Assembly (NCBI GenBank): GCA_001421095.1
Contig: LIIK01000040.1
Span: 1 to 13,338 of the forward strand
Length of the DNA stretch: 13,338 nt
Origin: Candidatus [Bacteroides] periocalifornicus
Lineage (GTDB): Bacteria > Bacteroidota > Bacteroidia > Bacteroidales > CAJPTX01
Direction: 5' to 3'
The stretch's first letter is position 1. The number at the start of each line of letters is the position of its first letter. Positions 1-6,197 of the stretch are shown here, piece by piece. The translations under genes were made by a program, and so were the position numbers. Under the pieces are notes generated by a model. The model saw only the letters and a program-made list of their open reading frames with translations. It made no database searches and was not told where the DNA came from.

Positions 1-728
1 CGCGCTCCTCAGCCTTTTGTGCGTGTAATGCCCCTTCCCCGTGTTCCTATCGATACTCCGCTCCTCGATGAAACTGCTCCACTGCGCCTCCCACCGCGCC
101 AAGGCCGCTAGAAAGGAGGCCCTATCGGCGTTCTTCATGCCGTCTACGATCTTTACAAGCGCCCGGGAGGCCTCTAGCTTGGGCTTGAGGGGCAGGTACC
201 TACGGATGATCGCCCGCGAGTGGAACATGCACATCTGAACGGGGATGCCCCCGAACGCCCGCGTCAGCCCCCGCCTGCCATCGCAAACGATCGCCACGAT
301 TTCGAAGCCCCTGCGCGTCAGCTCCTCTACCCCCCGAATGTAGTCCTGAACCGTCTCGCTCCTGACGTAGTAGCGCAGCAGATTCCGATTGGTTATCGCA
401 TCTTTAAACAGCGTAAGGCCCAGGTTCCGGCCCCAGTAGGTCGTATCCATCAGCACGATGACCCTGCGCGCCTCCGCGGGGGGATTTCCCCGCGGGAAAG
501 CGTCCAATCGCCGCTGTATCGTCCTCGCCGAGCATCTATACCGCGCTGCGAGCTGCTTTAGGGTCTGCTTTTTCTCGGTATACCCTTCCCATAGTACCCG
601 ATTATCAATGCGCTCACCGCCTAAAAATTGCCTGTTACAGCCATTGCATCGGTAGCGTTGAACCCCGCGGACTGTCCCGTATTTTGGGGTGTCCGAAGAC
701 CGGCAAAAAGGGCACTTTTTTTATTCAT
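1..728 (-). CDS. IS256-like (zinc-ribbon variant) transposase, partial, apparent N-terminal frameshift
   Basis: A continuous minus-strand frame of 240 codons runs from 720 to the window edge. It opens with a Cys4 zinc ribbon (CPFC ... CNGC, residues 3-28), then a helix-turn-helix-like segment (QTLKQLAARYRCSARTIQRR, about 52-71), then the front of a DDE catalytic core: LMDTTYWGR (first Asp), a second Asp in VCDGRRGL, and the QMCMFH Cys/His motif seen in IS256/MULE-type enzymes. The third acidic residue and the C-terminus lie off the left edge. The only plausible start is ATG at 728-726, but it is out of frame with the zinc ribbon: ATG AAT is followed by seven A (722-716), and an in-frame TAA sits at 723-721 of the main frame. 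One more A would give a normal MNKKKCPFC start. Either the gene is frameshifted, or slippage on the A run restores the frame, or the base call is wrong. The family call rests on motifs recalled, not on a search. Confidence 0.8.
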
Positions 729-788
729 AACCTTTCAGTTTCCGTAAAGGTAGTAATAGTAAGGGGTTCGGAGCTGTTCAACCATTAA

Positions 789-1162
789 TTTTGTCCATTA
801 CGCCACTTTTACCGTAAAGCTCCTGGCTACACATCCTATCAGAACATCGTGCGAGTGGCCGATGCCCCCCAAGAGGTTATCGTAAAGCTAGAAAGGCTGC
901 CGAACCCTGCACAACGGGAAACCAGCCTACTCGCAGAGGCCGCTGCCAATCCGAATCCATTTACCGAGGAGCTAACCCTCAGGGGGTCGGTGCTGCCAAG
1001 ATGATCGTCCTGCTGAATATGGCCGGCGCAGTAGTACTCGAACGTAGACTGCACGGCGAGCAACGAGTAACGCTAAGCGTAGCCACACTACCCGCAGGAG
1101 TCTACCTGGTGCGCATACTGGCTGACGATGAAGCGCGAACCCTACGCGTAGTAAAGCAGTAG
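789..1162 (+). pseudogene. 3' remnant of a T9SS-secreted protein (type A C-terminal sorting domain), frameshifted
   Basis: Only the tail of a gene is present. In the frame open from 789, the translation reaches a typical type A sorting-domain entry, NPNPFTEELTLRG (948-986). The rest of the domain continues in another frame from about 983: AAKMIVLLNMAGAVVLE, then LSVATLPAGVYLVRI, ending ARTLRVVKQ with TAG at 1160-1162. The switch falls in the G run 982-986, and one extra G would join the two frames. Such domains direct export through the outer membrane by the type IX system and are removed at the surface. There is no start codon or upstream body: an in-frame stop is at 786-788 and the transposase gene begins about 60 bp away, so an IS insertion probably cut the gene. 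The exact left border is not visible, so 789 is nominal. A good terminator follows at 1188-1216, which suggests the gene was recently functional. Confidence 0.8.
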
Positions 1163-1187
1163 GGACACGCTAACTTCTGAATTCTGG

Positions 1188-1216
1188 GGTGGGGATTTAC
1201 GTCCCCACCTTTTTTT
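1188..1216 (+). terminator. Rho-independent terminator of the T9SS-protein remnant
   Basis: A perfect 8-bp stem GGTGGGGA/TCCCCACC (1188-1195 with 1202-1209) has a 6-base loop TTTACG and is followed directly by seven T (1210-1216). It sits 25 bp after the stop codon of the sorting-domain remnant. Confidence 0.92.
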
Positions 1217-1236
1217 CTGCATTCTCTCCTCTACAG

Positions 1237-1271
1237 AAAAAGAAGGGACACCTCTCATCGAAAGGTGTCCC
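1237..1271 (-). terminator. Rho-independent terminator of tRNA-Cys
   Basis: A perfect 9-bp stem GGGACACCT/AGGTGTCCC (1245-1253 with 1263-1271) starts 9 bases past the tRNA 3' end. On the minus strand it is followed by TTCTTTTT (1244-1237). It faces the plus-strand terminator at 1188-1216, so transcription from both sides is stopped here. Confidence 0.88.
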
Positions 1272-1279
1272 CTAACTAG

Positions 1280-1350
1280 AGGTATCGAGCGGAATCGAAC
1301 CGCTGTACGAGGTTTTGCAGACCTCTGCCTAACCACTCGGCCACGATACC
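1280..1350 (-). tRNA. tRNA-Cys (GCA)
   Basis: A full cloverleaf of 71 nt reads on the minus strand. It has acceptor stem GGTATCG/CGATACC, a three-pair D stem GCC/GGC, anticodon stem GAGGT/ACCTC around loop CTGCAAA (anticodon GCA), variable loop GTAC and T arm AGCGG-TTCGATT-CCGCT. The discriminator base is U, as is usual for tRNA-Cys. CCA is not encoded. It has its own promoter and terminator. Confidence 0.97.
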
Positions 1351-1361
1351 CAAATGCGCTG

Positions 1362-1369
1362 CAAAGGTA
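1362..1369 (-). promoter_or_regulatory. Bacteroidota -7 box for tRNA-Cys
   Basis: TACCTTTG (reading 1369 to 1362, followed by C) matches the TAnnTTTG -7 consensus of Bacteroidota sigma-ABfr promoters and lies 11 bp ahead of the tRNA. At the expected -33 position there is only a T-rich stretch (TTTTT, about 19 bp upstream), not a clean TTTG. Confidence 0.7.
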
Positions 1370-1507
1370 GCAAATCTCCACGAAAGGAAAAATTTTCAGT
1401 TGGGCGAATACTTCTAATCTATAGATAATCACCTATTAATCAAGGATGCTACACTTCAATGAAAAATGCTGCATCTCCACGCTGACCCCATTTTAGAGAA
1501 CGGGGTG

Positions 1508-1537
1508 TTGCCCTTTCGCGGGAAAGCACTACCTTTG
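1508..1537 (+). promoter_or_regulatory. Bacteroidota promoter for the CAT-anticodon tRNA
   Basis: TTG at 1508-1510 is separated by 19 bp from TACCTTTG at 1530-1537. This fits the Bacteroidota -33/-7 arrangement. The tRNA begins 35 bp downstream. The spacer contains the imperfect palindrome CTTTCGCGGGAAAG (1513-1526). Confidence 0.8.
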
Positions 1538-1572
1538 CGGCTGGATTAGGGCTAGGGGTTGCTTAGCCCACA

Positions 1573-1646
1573 GGGCCCATAGCTCAGCTGGTTAGAGCAC
1601 CTGACTCATAATCAGGGGGTCGCTGGTTCAAGCCCAGCTGGGCCCA
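1573..1646 (+). tRNA. tRNA with CAT anticodon (elongator Met, or Ile2 with lysidine)
   Basis: A 74-nt cloverleaf: acceptor GGGCCCA/TGGGCCC, D stem GCTC/GAGC, anticodon stem CCTGA/TCAGG with loop CTCATAA (anticodon CAT), variable loop GGGTC, T arm GCTGG-TTCAAGC-CCAGC, discriminator A. CCA is not encoded. All first-stem pairs are Watson-Crick and the gene does not look like an initiator. The sequence alone does not settle whether it is elongator Met or the Ile2 type, whose C34 is modified to lysidine. Confidence 0.95.
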
Positions 1647-1657
1647 CCCTTACTGCC

Positions 1658-1710
1658 AGAAGGGGCGGCGATTGATTTACATCAACCGCCGCCCCTTCTC
1701 CATTTTGTTG
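1658..1710 (+). terminator. Probable terminator of the CAT-anticodon tRNA
   Basis: A perfect 13-bp stem (1658-1670 with 1687-1699) is extended inward by TTGAT/ATCAA across one mismatch. It starts 12 bp after the tRNA and is followed by CCATTTTGTTG, a modest T-rich tail. The stem is strong. The tail is weaker than in the other terminators here. Confidence 0.65.
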
Positions 1711-1732
1711 AGCCTCCCGCCCACGATTCGCA

Positions 1733-1757
1733 GCTATTCTTATCTCGCAAGAATAGC
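1733..1757. repeat. Perfect 9-bp inverted repeat downstream of atpC
   Basis: GCTATTCTT (1733-1741) and AAGAATAGC (1749-1757) are perfect inverted copies around ATCTCGC. It lies 176 bp beyond the atpC stop in the direction of transcription. No T-run follows on the minus strand. It could be a 3' stem-loop of the atp transcript, but that is not shown. Confidence 0.45.
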
Positions 1758-1836
1758 CTTTACATAAATTGCAGCGGTTTGAACCTTGCGATCTTGGTAG
1801 GGGCGGTGCCGAGCGCAGCGAGTGCCCGCCTTACCC

Positions 1837-1862
1837 TAGTAGCGACGTGGCGTGCCTCGTCG
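1837..1862 (+). repeat. Dispersed palindromic repeat, copy A
   Basis: A 26-bp sequence with core GTGGCGTGCC recurs as the reverse complement at 4025-4050 (24 of 26 identical) and less closely at 7765-7788. All three copies are intergenic. The sequence is partly self-complementary. It sits in the non-coding stretch 1711-1932, where apart from the hairpin at 1733-1757 I see no gene or terminator. Confidence 0.65.
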
Positions 1863-1932
1863 CGGTTATTATAATTTGGGGTACCTCATACGGGAGGTGC
1901 GGGGTATCCCGTGCGCAGTCAGGATAATCTGC

Positions 1933-2190
1933 CTATTCCGCCATCTCTGCCTCTTGCGCCACTATCACCACCCGGTTCGCATGCTGCTCCACCACGGAGT
2001 TGCCCGATATCCGCACCCTGACCTCTTCACCATTGGGGCGGGTAATCTTCACCACCCCCGGAGTGAGCGATGACACTATAGCCTGGTGGTTCTCTCGCAT
2101 GGCGAAAGGCGATTTGCTGCCCGGGACTAATACCTGGCTAGCCTCTCCGCTAAGGAGTGTGGCCTCTGGAGTTACTATCTCTACCGTCAT
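1933..2190 (-). CDS. atpC: F1F0 ATP synthase epsilon subunit (short form)
   Basis: An 85-residue protein starts MTVEIVTPEATLLSGEASQVLVPG and consists only of the N-terminal beta-sandwich of the epsilon subunit, including the conserved region around GSKSPFAMRENHQAIVSSLTPG. Epsilon is part of the rotor stalk of ATP synthase and contacts gamma and the c-ring. Most bacterial epsilon chains are about 130-140 residues and end in two helices that can inhibit ATP hydrolysis. That region is absent here, and short forms like this are common in Bacteroidota. It lies downstream of atpD in the same direction, 186 bp away, and is probably co-transcribed from the promoter at 3937-3968. The next genes downstream are tRNAs, not the remaining atp genes. 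Confidence 0.9.
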   Translation of the reverse strand: MTVEIVTPEATLLSGEASQVLVPGSKSPFAMRENHQAIVSSLTPGVVKITRPNGEEVRVRISGNSVVEQHANRVVIVAQEAEMAE

Positions 2191-2240
2191 GGCTAAGCAT
2201 TCGCATTATTGAGCCGCCCGCAACCGCAGCTGGAGGGTTT

Positions 2241-2259
2241 CCGCTACCCTAGCGGTAGC
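2241..2259. repeat. Overlapping hairpins in the atpD-atpC spacer
   Basis: CCGCTA/TAGCGG (2241-2246 with 2250-2255) and GCTACC/GGTAGC (2243-2248 with 2254-2259) overlap, so only one can form at a time. They sit in an unusually long 186-bp gap between atpD and atpC that contains no credible open frame. Confidence 0.4.
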
Positions 2260-2376
2260 TATTTCTGCCGAGTTCCGTTCCCTTGCCTATGGAATTGGCT
2301 GTGCAGCACGCCGTACCAGCTATCTTCCTCCACACCTCACTACCGCCGTACTACGACCCTGCTCCAGAGGTATACG

Positions 2377-3888
2377 CTAGGAAGCCTTACCGCTCTCCCC
2401 CATTAGCCTTTTGCCCTTCTCTATCGCCTCCTCTATCGTCCCCACAAGGTTGAAAGCCGCCTCTGGGTACTGGTCCACCTCGCCGTCCATTATCATGTTA
2501 AACCCTTTGATGGTGTCTTCTATGCTCACCATCACCCCCTTGAGCCCGGTAAACTGCTCTGCCACATGGAAGGGTTGCGAGAGGAAACGTTGTACGCGCC
2601 TTGCCCTATGCACCGTGAGCTTATCCTCATCGCTCAGCTCGTCCATCCCGAGGATAGCGATTATATCCTGCAGCGCATTGTAGCGTTCCAGCAGCTCTTT
2701 CACACGCTGGGCGGTCTGGTAGTGCTCCTTACCCACTATTTCCTCCGAGAGGATACGCGAAGTGGAGTCTAGAGGATCTACCGCGGGGTAGATACCCAGC
2801 TCAGAGATCTTACGGCTAAGCACCGTGGTGGCATCCAGGTGGCTGAAGGTGGTGGCTGGCGCAGGGTCGGTAAGGTCGTCAGCCGGCACGTATACAGCCT
2901 GCACAGAGGTGATAGAGCCTCGCTTAGTGGAGGTTATACGTTCCTGCATCCCCCCCATCTCGGTAGCCAGCGTGGGCTGATACCCTACTGCCGACGGCAT
3001 GCGCCCCAAGAGTGCCGACACCTCAGACCCCGCCTGGGTAAAGCGGAAGATGTTATCTATGAAGAGCAAGATATCGCGTCCCTGCCCATCCTTCCCCTCA
3101 TCCCTGAACGACTCTGCCACCGTAAGGGCCGATAGCGCCACGGTGGCGCGCGCCCCTGGGGGTTCATTCATCTGCCCAAACACGAGGGTAGCCTGAGATT
3201 TGGCCAGCTCATTCTGGTCCACCAGGCTCAGATCCCACTTCCCCTCAGCCATGGCCTGCTTGAATTTTTCGCCATAGCGGATAACGTTGGACTCTATCAT
3301 CTCGCGTAGCAGATCGTTCCCCTCACGGGTACGCTCGCCAACGCCTGCGAATACCGTCATCCCATTATAGCCCTTGGCGATATTGTTGATCATCTCCATG
3401 ATCAGCACCGTCTTACCCACGCCAGCACCGCCAAACAGCCCGATCTTCCCACCCTTCATGTAGGGTTCTAGGAGGTCGATAACCTTGATACCCGTGTAGA
3501 GGACCTCCTTCTCGGTTTTCAGATCCTCGTAGCGAGGCGGTGGCACATGTATTGGGTGGTCACGGGGCACCGTTACGTCGGGCAAGCCGTCTATGGTCTG
3601 CCCTATCACATTCAGCAGCCTGCCCCGCAGCTGGTCGCCGCCCGGCATGGTGATACTCTGCCCATTGGTGGTAACCTCCATGCCACGGTTCAGCCCATCG
3701 GTACTGTCCATCGCGATGGTGCGCACCACCTTATCGCCAATGTGCTGCTGCACCTCTAGCACCAGGCGCGAACCATCGGGACGTTTCACTTCCAGCGCAT
3801 CGTGTATGGTGGGCATTTCGGTGCTCGCCACATTGAAGCTCACGTCCACCACCGGGCCGATAACCTGCGATATCTCTCCTTTTACCAT
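2377..3888 (-). CDS. atpD: F1F0 ATP synthase beta subunit
   Basis: A 503-residue catalytic subunit of the F1 head, which makes ATP from ADP and phosphate using the proton or sodium gradient. Visible features: N-terminal beta-barrel (residues 1-80), P-loop GGAGVGKT (153-160), GERTREG with the catalytic Glu (about 184-190), Walker B region ILLFIDNIFRFTQAGSEVSALLGR (273-296), GYQPTLATEMG (302-312), and the DELSDEDK region related to DELSEED in the C-terminal helices. It is longer than the E. coli protein (460), largely because of a segment around residues 203-231 (YGEKFKQAMAEGKWDLSLVD...), an insertion I recognise from Bacteroidota beta subunits. The start at 3888 gives the usual MVKGEISQVIGPVVDVSF opening. 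It is first in its transcript, followed by atpC. Confidence 0.98.
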   Translation of the reverse strand: MVKGEISQVIGPVVDVSFNVASTEMPTIHDALEVKRPDGSRLVLEVQQHIGDKVVRTIAMDSTDGLNRGMEVTTNGQSITMPGGDQLRGRLLNVIGQTIDGLPDVTVPRDHPIHVPPPRYEDLKTEKEVLYTGIKVIDLLEPYMKGGKIGLFGGAGVGKTVLIMEMINNIAKGYNGMTVFAGVGERTREGNDLLREMIESNVIRYGEKFKQAMAEGKWDLSLVDQNELAKSQATLVFGQMNEPPGARATVALSALTVAESFRDEGKDGQGRDILLFIDNIFRFTQAGSEVSALLGRMPSAVGYQPTLATEMGGMQERITSTKRGSITSVQAVYVPADDLTDPAPATTFSHLDATTVLSRKISELGIYPAVDPLDSTSRILSEEIVGKEHYQTAQRVKELLERYNALQDIIAILGMDELSDEDKLTVHRARRVQRFLSQPFHVAEQFTGLKGVMVSIEDTIKGFNMIMDGEVDQYPEAAFNLVGTIEEAIEKGKRLMGESGKAS

Positions 3889-3903
3889 CGTATTTCCCGC
3901 ATT

Positions 3904-3926
3904 GCTAGAGCCCAGAGTGGGCTAGC
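3904..3926 (-). promoter_or_regulatory. 5'-leader stem-loop of atpD mRNA
   Basis: GCTAG-AG-CCCA and TGGG-CTAGC form a 9-bp stem with a 2-base bulge and GAG loop (or 6 bp AGCCCA/TGGGCT without the bulge). It lies between the promoter and the atpD start, close to the predicted 5' end of the mRNA, where such hairpins can affect stability. The function is inferred only. Confidence 0.45.
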
Positions 3927-3936
3927 CTTCACACCG

Positions 3937-3968
3937 CGAAGATAGACACAATTTCCCGATTGCACAAA
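3937..3968 (-). promoter_or_regulatory. Promoter of atpD-atpC
   Basis: On the minus strand TTTG (3968-3965) is followed after exactly 20 bp by TATCTTCG (3944-3937). That matches the Bacteroidota TTTG-N19-21-TAnnTTTG pattern with one mismatch in the -7 box. The atpD start is about 48 bp downstream. Confidence 0.75.
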
Positions 3969-4024
3969 GGGCAACTCCCCGCGCCTCCTACTATGGAGCA
4001 AGACCGCTGCAAAAATCACGTAAA

Positions 4025-4050
4025 CGACGCGGCACGCCACGCCGCTACTA
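4025..4050 (-). repeat. Dispersed palindromic repeat, copy B
   Basis: The reverse complement of this 26-bp stretch matches copy A (1837-1862) at 24 positions. It is in the gap between the atpD promoter and the DUF805 terminator, in the opposite orientation to copy A. Its flank CAAAAATCACGTAAA resembles the flank of copy C. Confidence 0.65.
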
Positions 4051-4094
4051 AGACCTGACCGCCTCTGCGCATGCGCTGCCATTCCCTCAGGTTC

Positions 4095-4128
4095 AAAAAA
4101 AAAGAGCATACCCCATCGGAGTATGCCC
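4095..4128 (-). terminator. Rho-independent terminator of the DUF805 gene
   Basis: On the minus strand GGGCATACTCC-GAT-GGGGTATGCTC forms an 11-bp stem with two G-U pairs (4128-4104) and a three-base loop, followed by nine T (4103-4095). It lies 40 bp after the stop codon and separates this gene from the atp operon. Confidence 0.92.
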
Positions 4129-4168
4129 TCTGAATATCAATAGGATTCTAGCTATTGCAGCTCTGCGA

Positions 4169-4567
4169 TTAGTTCTTCACCGCATCGATTGGGATGTTCA
4201 AATCTGTGGTCGGAACATCGCCAAATCGGTTGGCCTGCTGCTCGCTGGGCGTGAGTAGGAGTACCAAGTACCATATCCATCCCACCAGCGGGATGCACGC
4301 TACGAAGATGTAGCCGCCCCCCTTGCCAAGGTCGTGCATACGGCGCACACTGATACAGATGTTCGGCACTATCAGCGCAAGGCATAAAATAGTGCTTATC
4401 ACGTAGCCTAGATACGAGCTGATGGCGTAGCATATCCCATTCACTATGCCTACAACAATAGCTACTGTGAGAACATACGTCCAAAACTCTGTGCGGTTGG
4501 CCCGCCCCGTGATCTTCGCGTACTTATTCAAAAGTACATCCTTTACAATCGCAATTATCTGATTCAT
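4169..4567 (-). CDS. DUF805 family inner-membrane protein
   Basis: A 132-residue protein with the hallmarks of DUF805: GRANRTEFW (21-29) before the first membrane segment, VRRMHDLGKGG (about 74-84) in a cytosolic loop, and NRFG near the C-terminus. About three hydrophobic segments are visible (roughly 30-50, 53-73, 85-105). The family is widespread in bacteria and its function is not established. I chose ATG at 4567 because it gives a family-like start (MNQIIAIVKDVLLNKYAKITGR). The frame is open further upstream to an ATG at 4615, but that start would lie inside the -7 box. The gene is single, with its own promoter and strong terminator, so its expression is independent of radA upstream and atpD downstream. 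Confidence 0.88.
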   Translation of the reverse strand: MNQIIAIVKDVLLNKYAKITGRANRTEFWTYVLTVAIVVGIVNGICYAISSYLGYVISTILCLALIVPNICISVRRMHDLGKGGGYIFVACIPLVGWIWYLVLLLTPSEQQANRFGDVPTTDLNIPIDAVKN

Positions 4568-4612
4568 TTTGCGGTTAGTTATTTTGTTACACCACGTTGC
4601 ATCATTGCGCAG

Positions 4613-4620
4613 CAAAGGTA
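4613..4620 (-). promoter_or_regulatory. Bacteroidota -7 box for the DUF805 gene
   Basis: TACCTTTG followed by C (reading 4620 to 4613) is the same -7 box seen before tRNA-Cys, the CAT tRNA and ssb. The start codon is about 45 bp downstream. The -33 region is not clear (TTTCGG or GTAG at about the right distance). Confidence 0.65.
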
Positions 4621-4781
4621 CAACAAATCTTCAAACCGGCTACACCGAAAGAATAGGGAACGCCCCATCTACAGGCTTGCGCATGTAGCAGAGGCCGTAC
4701 CTTTCTAACCATTACCGCGAGTTCCCCTACCCAAAACAGCAGAATACCCCGAGGGATTTGCCATTTCATAAAAATCAGCAG

Positions 4782-4804
4782 GTTGCCCCTTCCCCGGGAA
4801 AGCA
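4782..4804. repeat. Palindromic segment resembling the tRNA promoter spacer at 1507-1528
   Basis: GTTGCCCCTTCCCCGGGAAAGCA here resembles GTTGCCCTTTCGCGGGAAAGCA at 1507-1528, with a one-base length difference and few substitutions. Both contain an imperfect palindrome of the form CTTyCsCGGGAAAG. Here there is no -7 box after it, and it lies just beyond the radA stop. It may be a decayed promoter, a 3' hairpin or chance. Confidence 0.35.
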
Positions 4805-4828
4805 GGACGCCGCCCAGAGCCTGCCCGT

Positions 4829-6193
4829 TTACCTCCCCAGCACCCACTTGGCCAGCTCCTCCACGCGCGCTATGGGGCGGTAGTGGGCCTTTAGCCGCTG
4901 GGGAATAGCGCCCTCCCTTGCGTGCGCCGCGGCCATCGTATGGGCGAATCCCAGCCGTTGCCCCTCGGCTATCCGCTGCTCTAGCCGGGCTACCCCACGC
5001 ACCTCACCGCTAAGTCCCACCTCGGCGGCAAAGGCCGTATCGGGCGGTAGAGCCACATCGAAGTTAGACGACAGCACGGCTGCCACCACAGCCAAATCGA
5101 TACCCGGATCTACTATCCTCACCCCCCCCGCAATATTCAAAAATACATCCTTGGTGGCCAGCTTAAAACCCGCGCGCTTCTCCAGCACGGCAAGCAGCAT
5201 ATTCAGCCGCCTTACGTCGAACCCCGTAGTAGAACGCTGCGGGGTGCCGTAGGCCGCGCTGCTCACCAGGGCCTGCACCTCTACCAGCATGGGCCTTGCA
5301 CCATCTACCGCTGCGGCTACCGCCACACCGCTCAGCCCGGCATCCCGCTCGCCCAGAAGCAGCTCTGAGGGGTTGGTTATCTGGCGAAGCCCATCGCCCT
5401 GCATCTCGAACATGGCGAGCTCGCTCGTGCTGCCAAAGCGATTCTTCACGCTCCGGAGCACCCGGTACATGTGGGTGCTGTCGCCCTCAAACTGGAGCAC
5501 CACATCTACTATATGCTCCAGCACCTTAGGCCCCGCTATTGTTCCCTCCTTGTTGATATGCCCTATCAGGAGCACAGGCACGCCGCTGGTCTTGGCGTAG
5601 CGCAGCAGCCCCGCAGCGCACTCCCGCACTTGCGATACCGAGCCTGCCGAGGACTCTACGGCCTCGGAGTAGAGGGTCTGGATGGAGTCTACCACCAGCA
5701 GCGAGGGGTTTACCCCCTGGCACTGGGTGAGTATATTCTCCAGGAGGGTTTCATTCAGCACCAGGCATCTGTCTGTGCTAGCAGCTAGCCGATCTGCCCG
5801 AATCTTCACCTGGTTGGCGCTCTCTTCCCCCGATACGTACAGCACGCGATCTAGCGTAGCCGACAGGGCAATCTGCAGCGAGAGGGTCGATTTACCTATA
5901 CCCGGTTCCCCCCCCAGCAGCAGCATGGAGCCTGGCACTATGCCGCCCCCCAGCAGGCGGTTCACCTCCTCCAGCCCAGAGTCTATACGCCGCTCGTTGC
6001 TGCTCTGCACCTGGCTCAGGGGTTGGGGTACCGCATTGCGCGACACCTCTACCAGCCCCGCACGCCCCTTGGTTGGCTTGGCCACGCGCTCCTCCACGTA
6101 GGTATTCCACTGCCCGCACTGGGGGCATTTGCCGAGCCACTTAGGGGAGCTGGCGCCGCAATTCTGGCAAAGGTAGACGGTAGTTTGCTTCAT
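4829..6193 (-). CDS. radA: DNA repair protein RadA
   Basis: 454 residues, the usual RadA (Sms) length. It is a RecA-like, DnaB-like ATPase that drives branch migration of recombination intermediates in the cytoplasm. Visible: N-terminal zinc finger C9-C12...C23-C26 with the family string SPKWLGKCPQCGQW, Walker A GGEPGIGKST (94-103), Walker B LLVVDS (165-170), the RadA-specific KNRFG motif (250-254), and a C-terminal Lon-protease-like domain (from about 285, including FLNIAGGVRIVDPGIDLAV). All key residues are present and the gene appears intact. ATG at 6193 is four bases after the stop of the phosphopantetheinyl transferase gene, so translation and transcription are likely coupled. Between its stop and the DUF805 promoter (4621-4828) there is no gene and no clear T-tailed terminator. 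Confidence 0.98.
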   Translation of the reverse strand: MKQTTVYLCQNCGASSPKWLGKCPQCGQWNTYVEERVAKPTKGRAGLVEVSRNAVPQPLSQVQSSNERRIDSGLEEVNRLLGGGIVPGSMLLLGGEPGIGKSTLSLQIALSATLDRVLYVSGEESANQVKIRADRLAASTDRCLVLNETLLENILTQCQGVNPSLLVVDSIQTLYSEAVESSAGSVSQVRECAAGLLRYAKTSGVPVLLIGHINKEGTIAGPKVLEHIVDVVLQFEGDSTHMYRVLRSVKNRFGSTSELAMFEMQGDGLRQITNPSELLLGERDAGLSGVAVAAAVDGARPMLVEVQALVSSAAYGTPQRSTTGFDVRRLNMLLAVLEKRAGFKLATKDVFLNIAGGVRIVDPGIDLAVVAAVLSSNFDVALPPDTAFAAEVGLSGEVRGVARLEQRIAEGQRLGFAHTMAAAHAREGAIPQRLKAHYRPIARVEELAKWVLGR

Positions 6194-6197
6194 GTGG

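Noticed and set aside
1733..1757. Hairpin after atpC as a rho-independent terminator
   Set aside because: No T-run follows the stem on the minus strand and it is 176 bp from the stop codon; kept only as an inverted repeat.
4568..4615. A longer DUF805 protein starting at 4615
   Set aside because: That start lies within the -7 box at 4613-4620, so it could not be in the mRNA made from that promoter.
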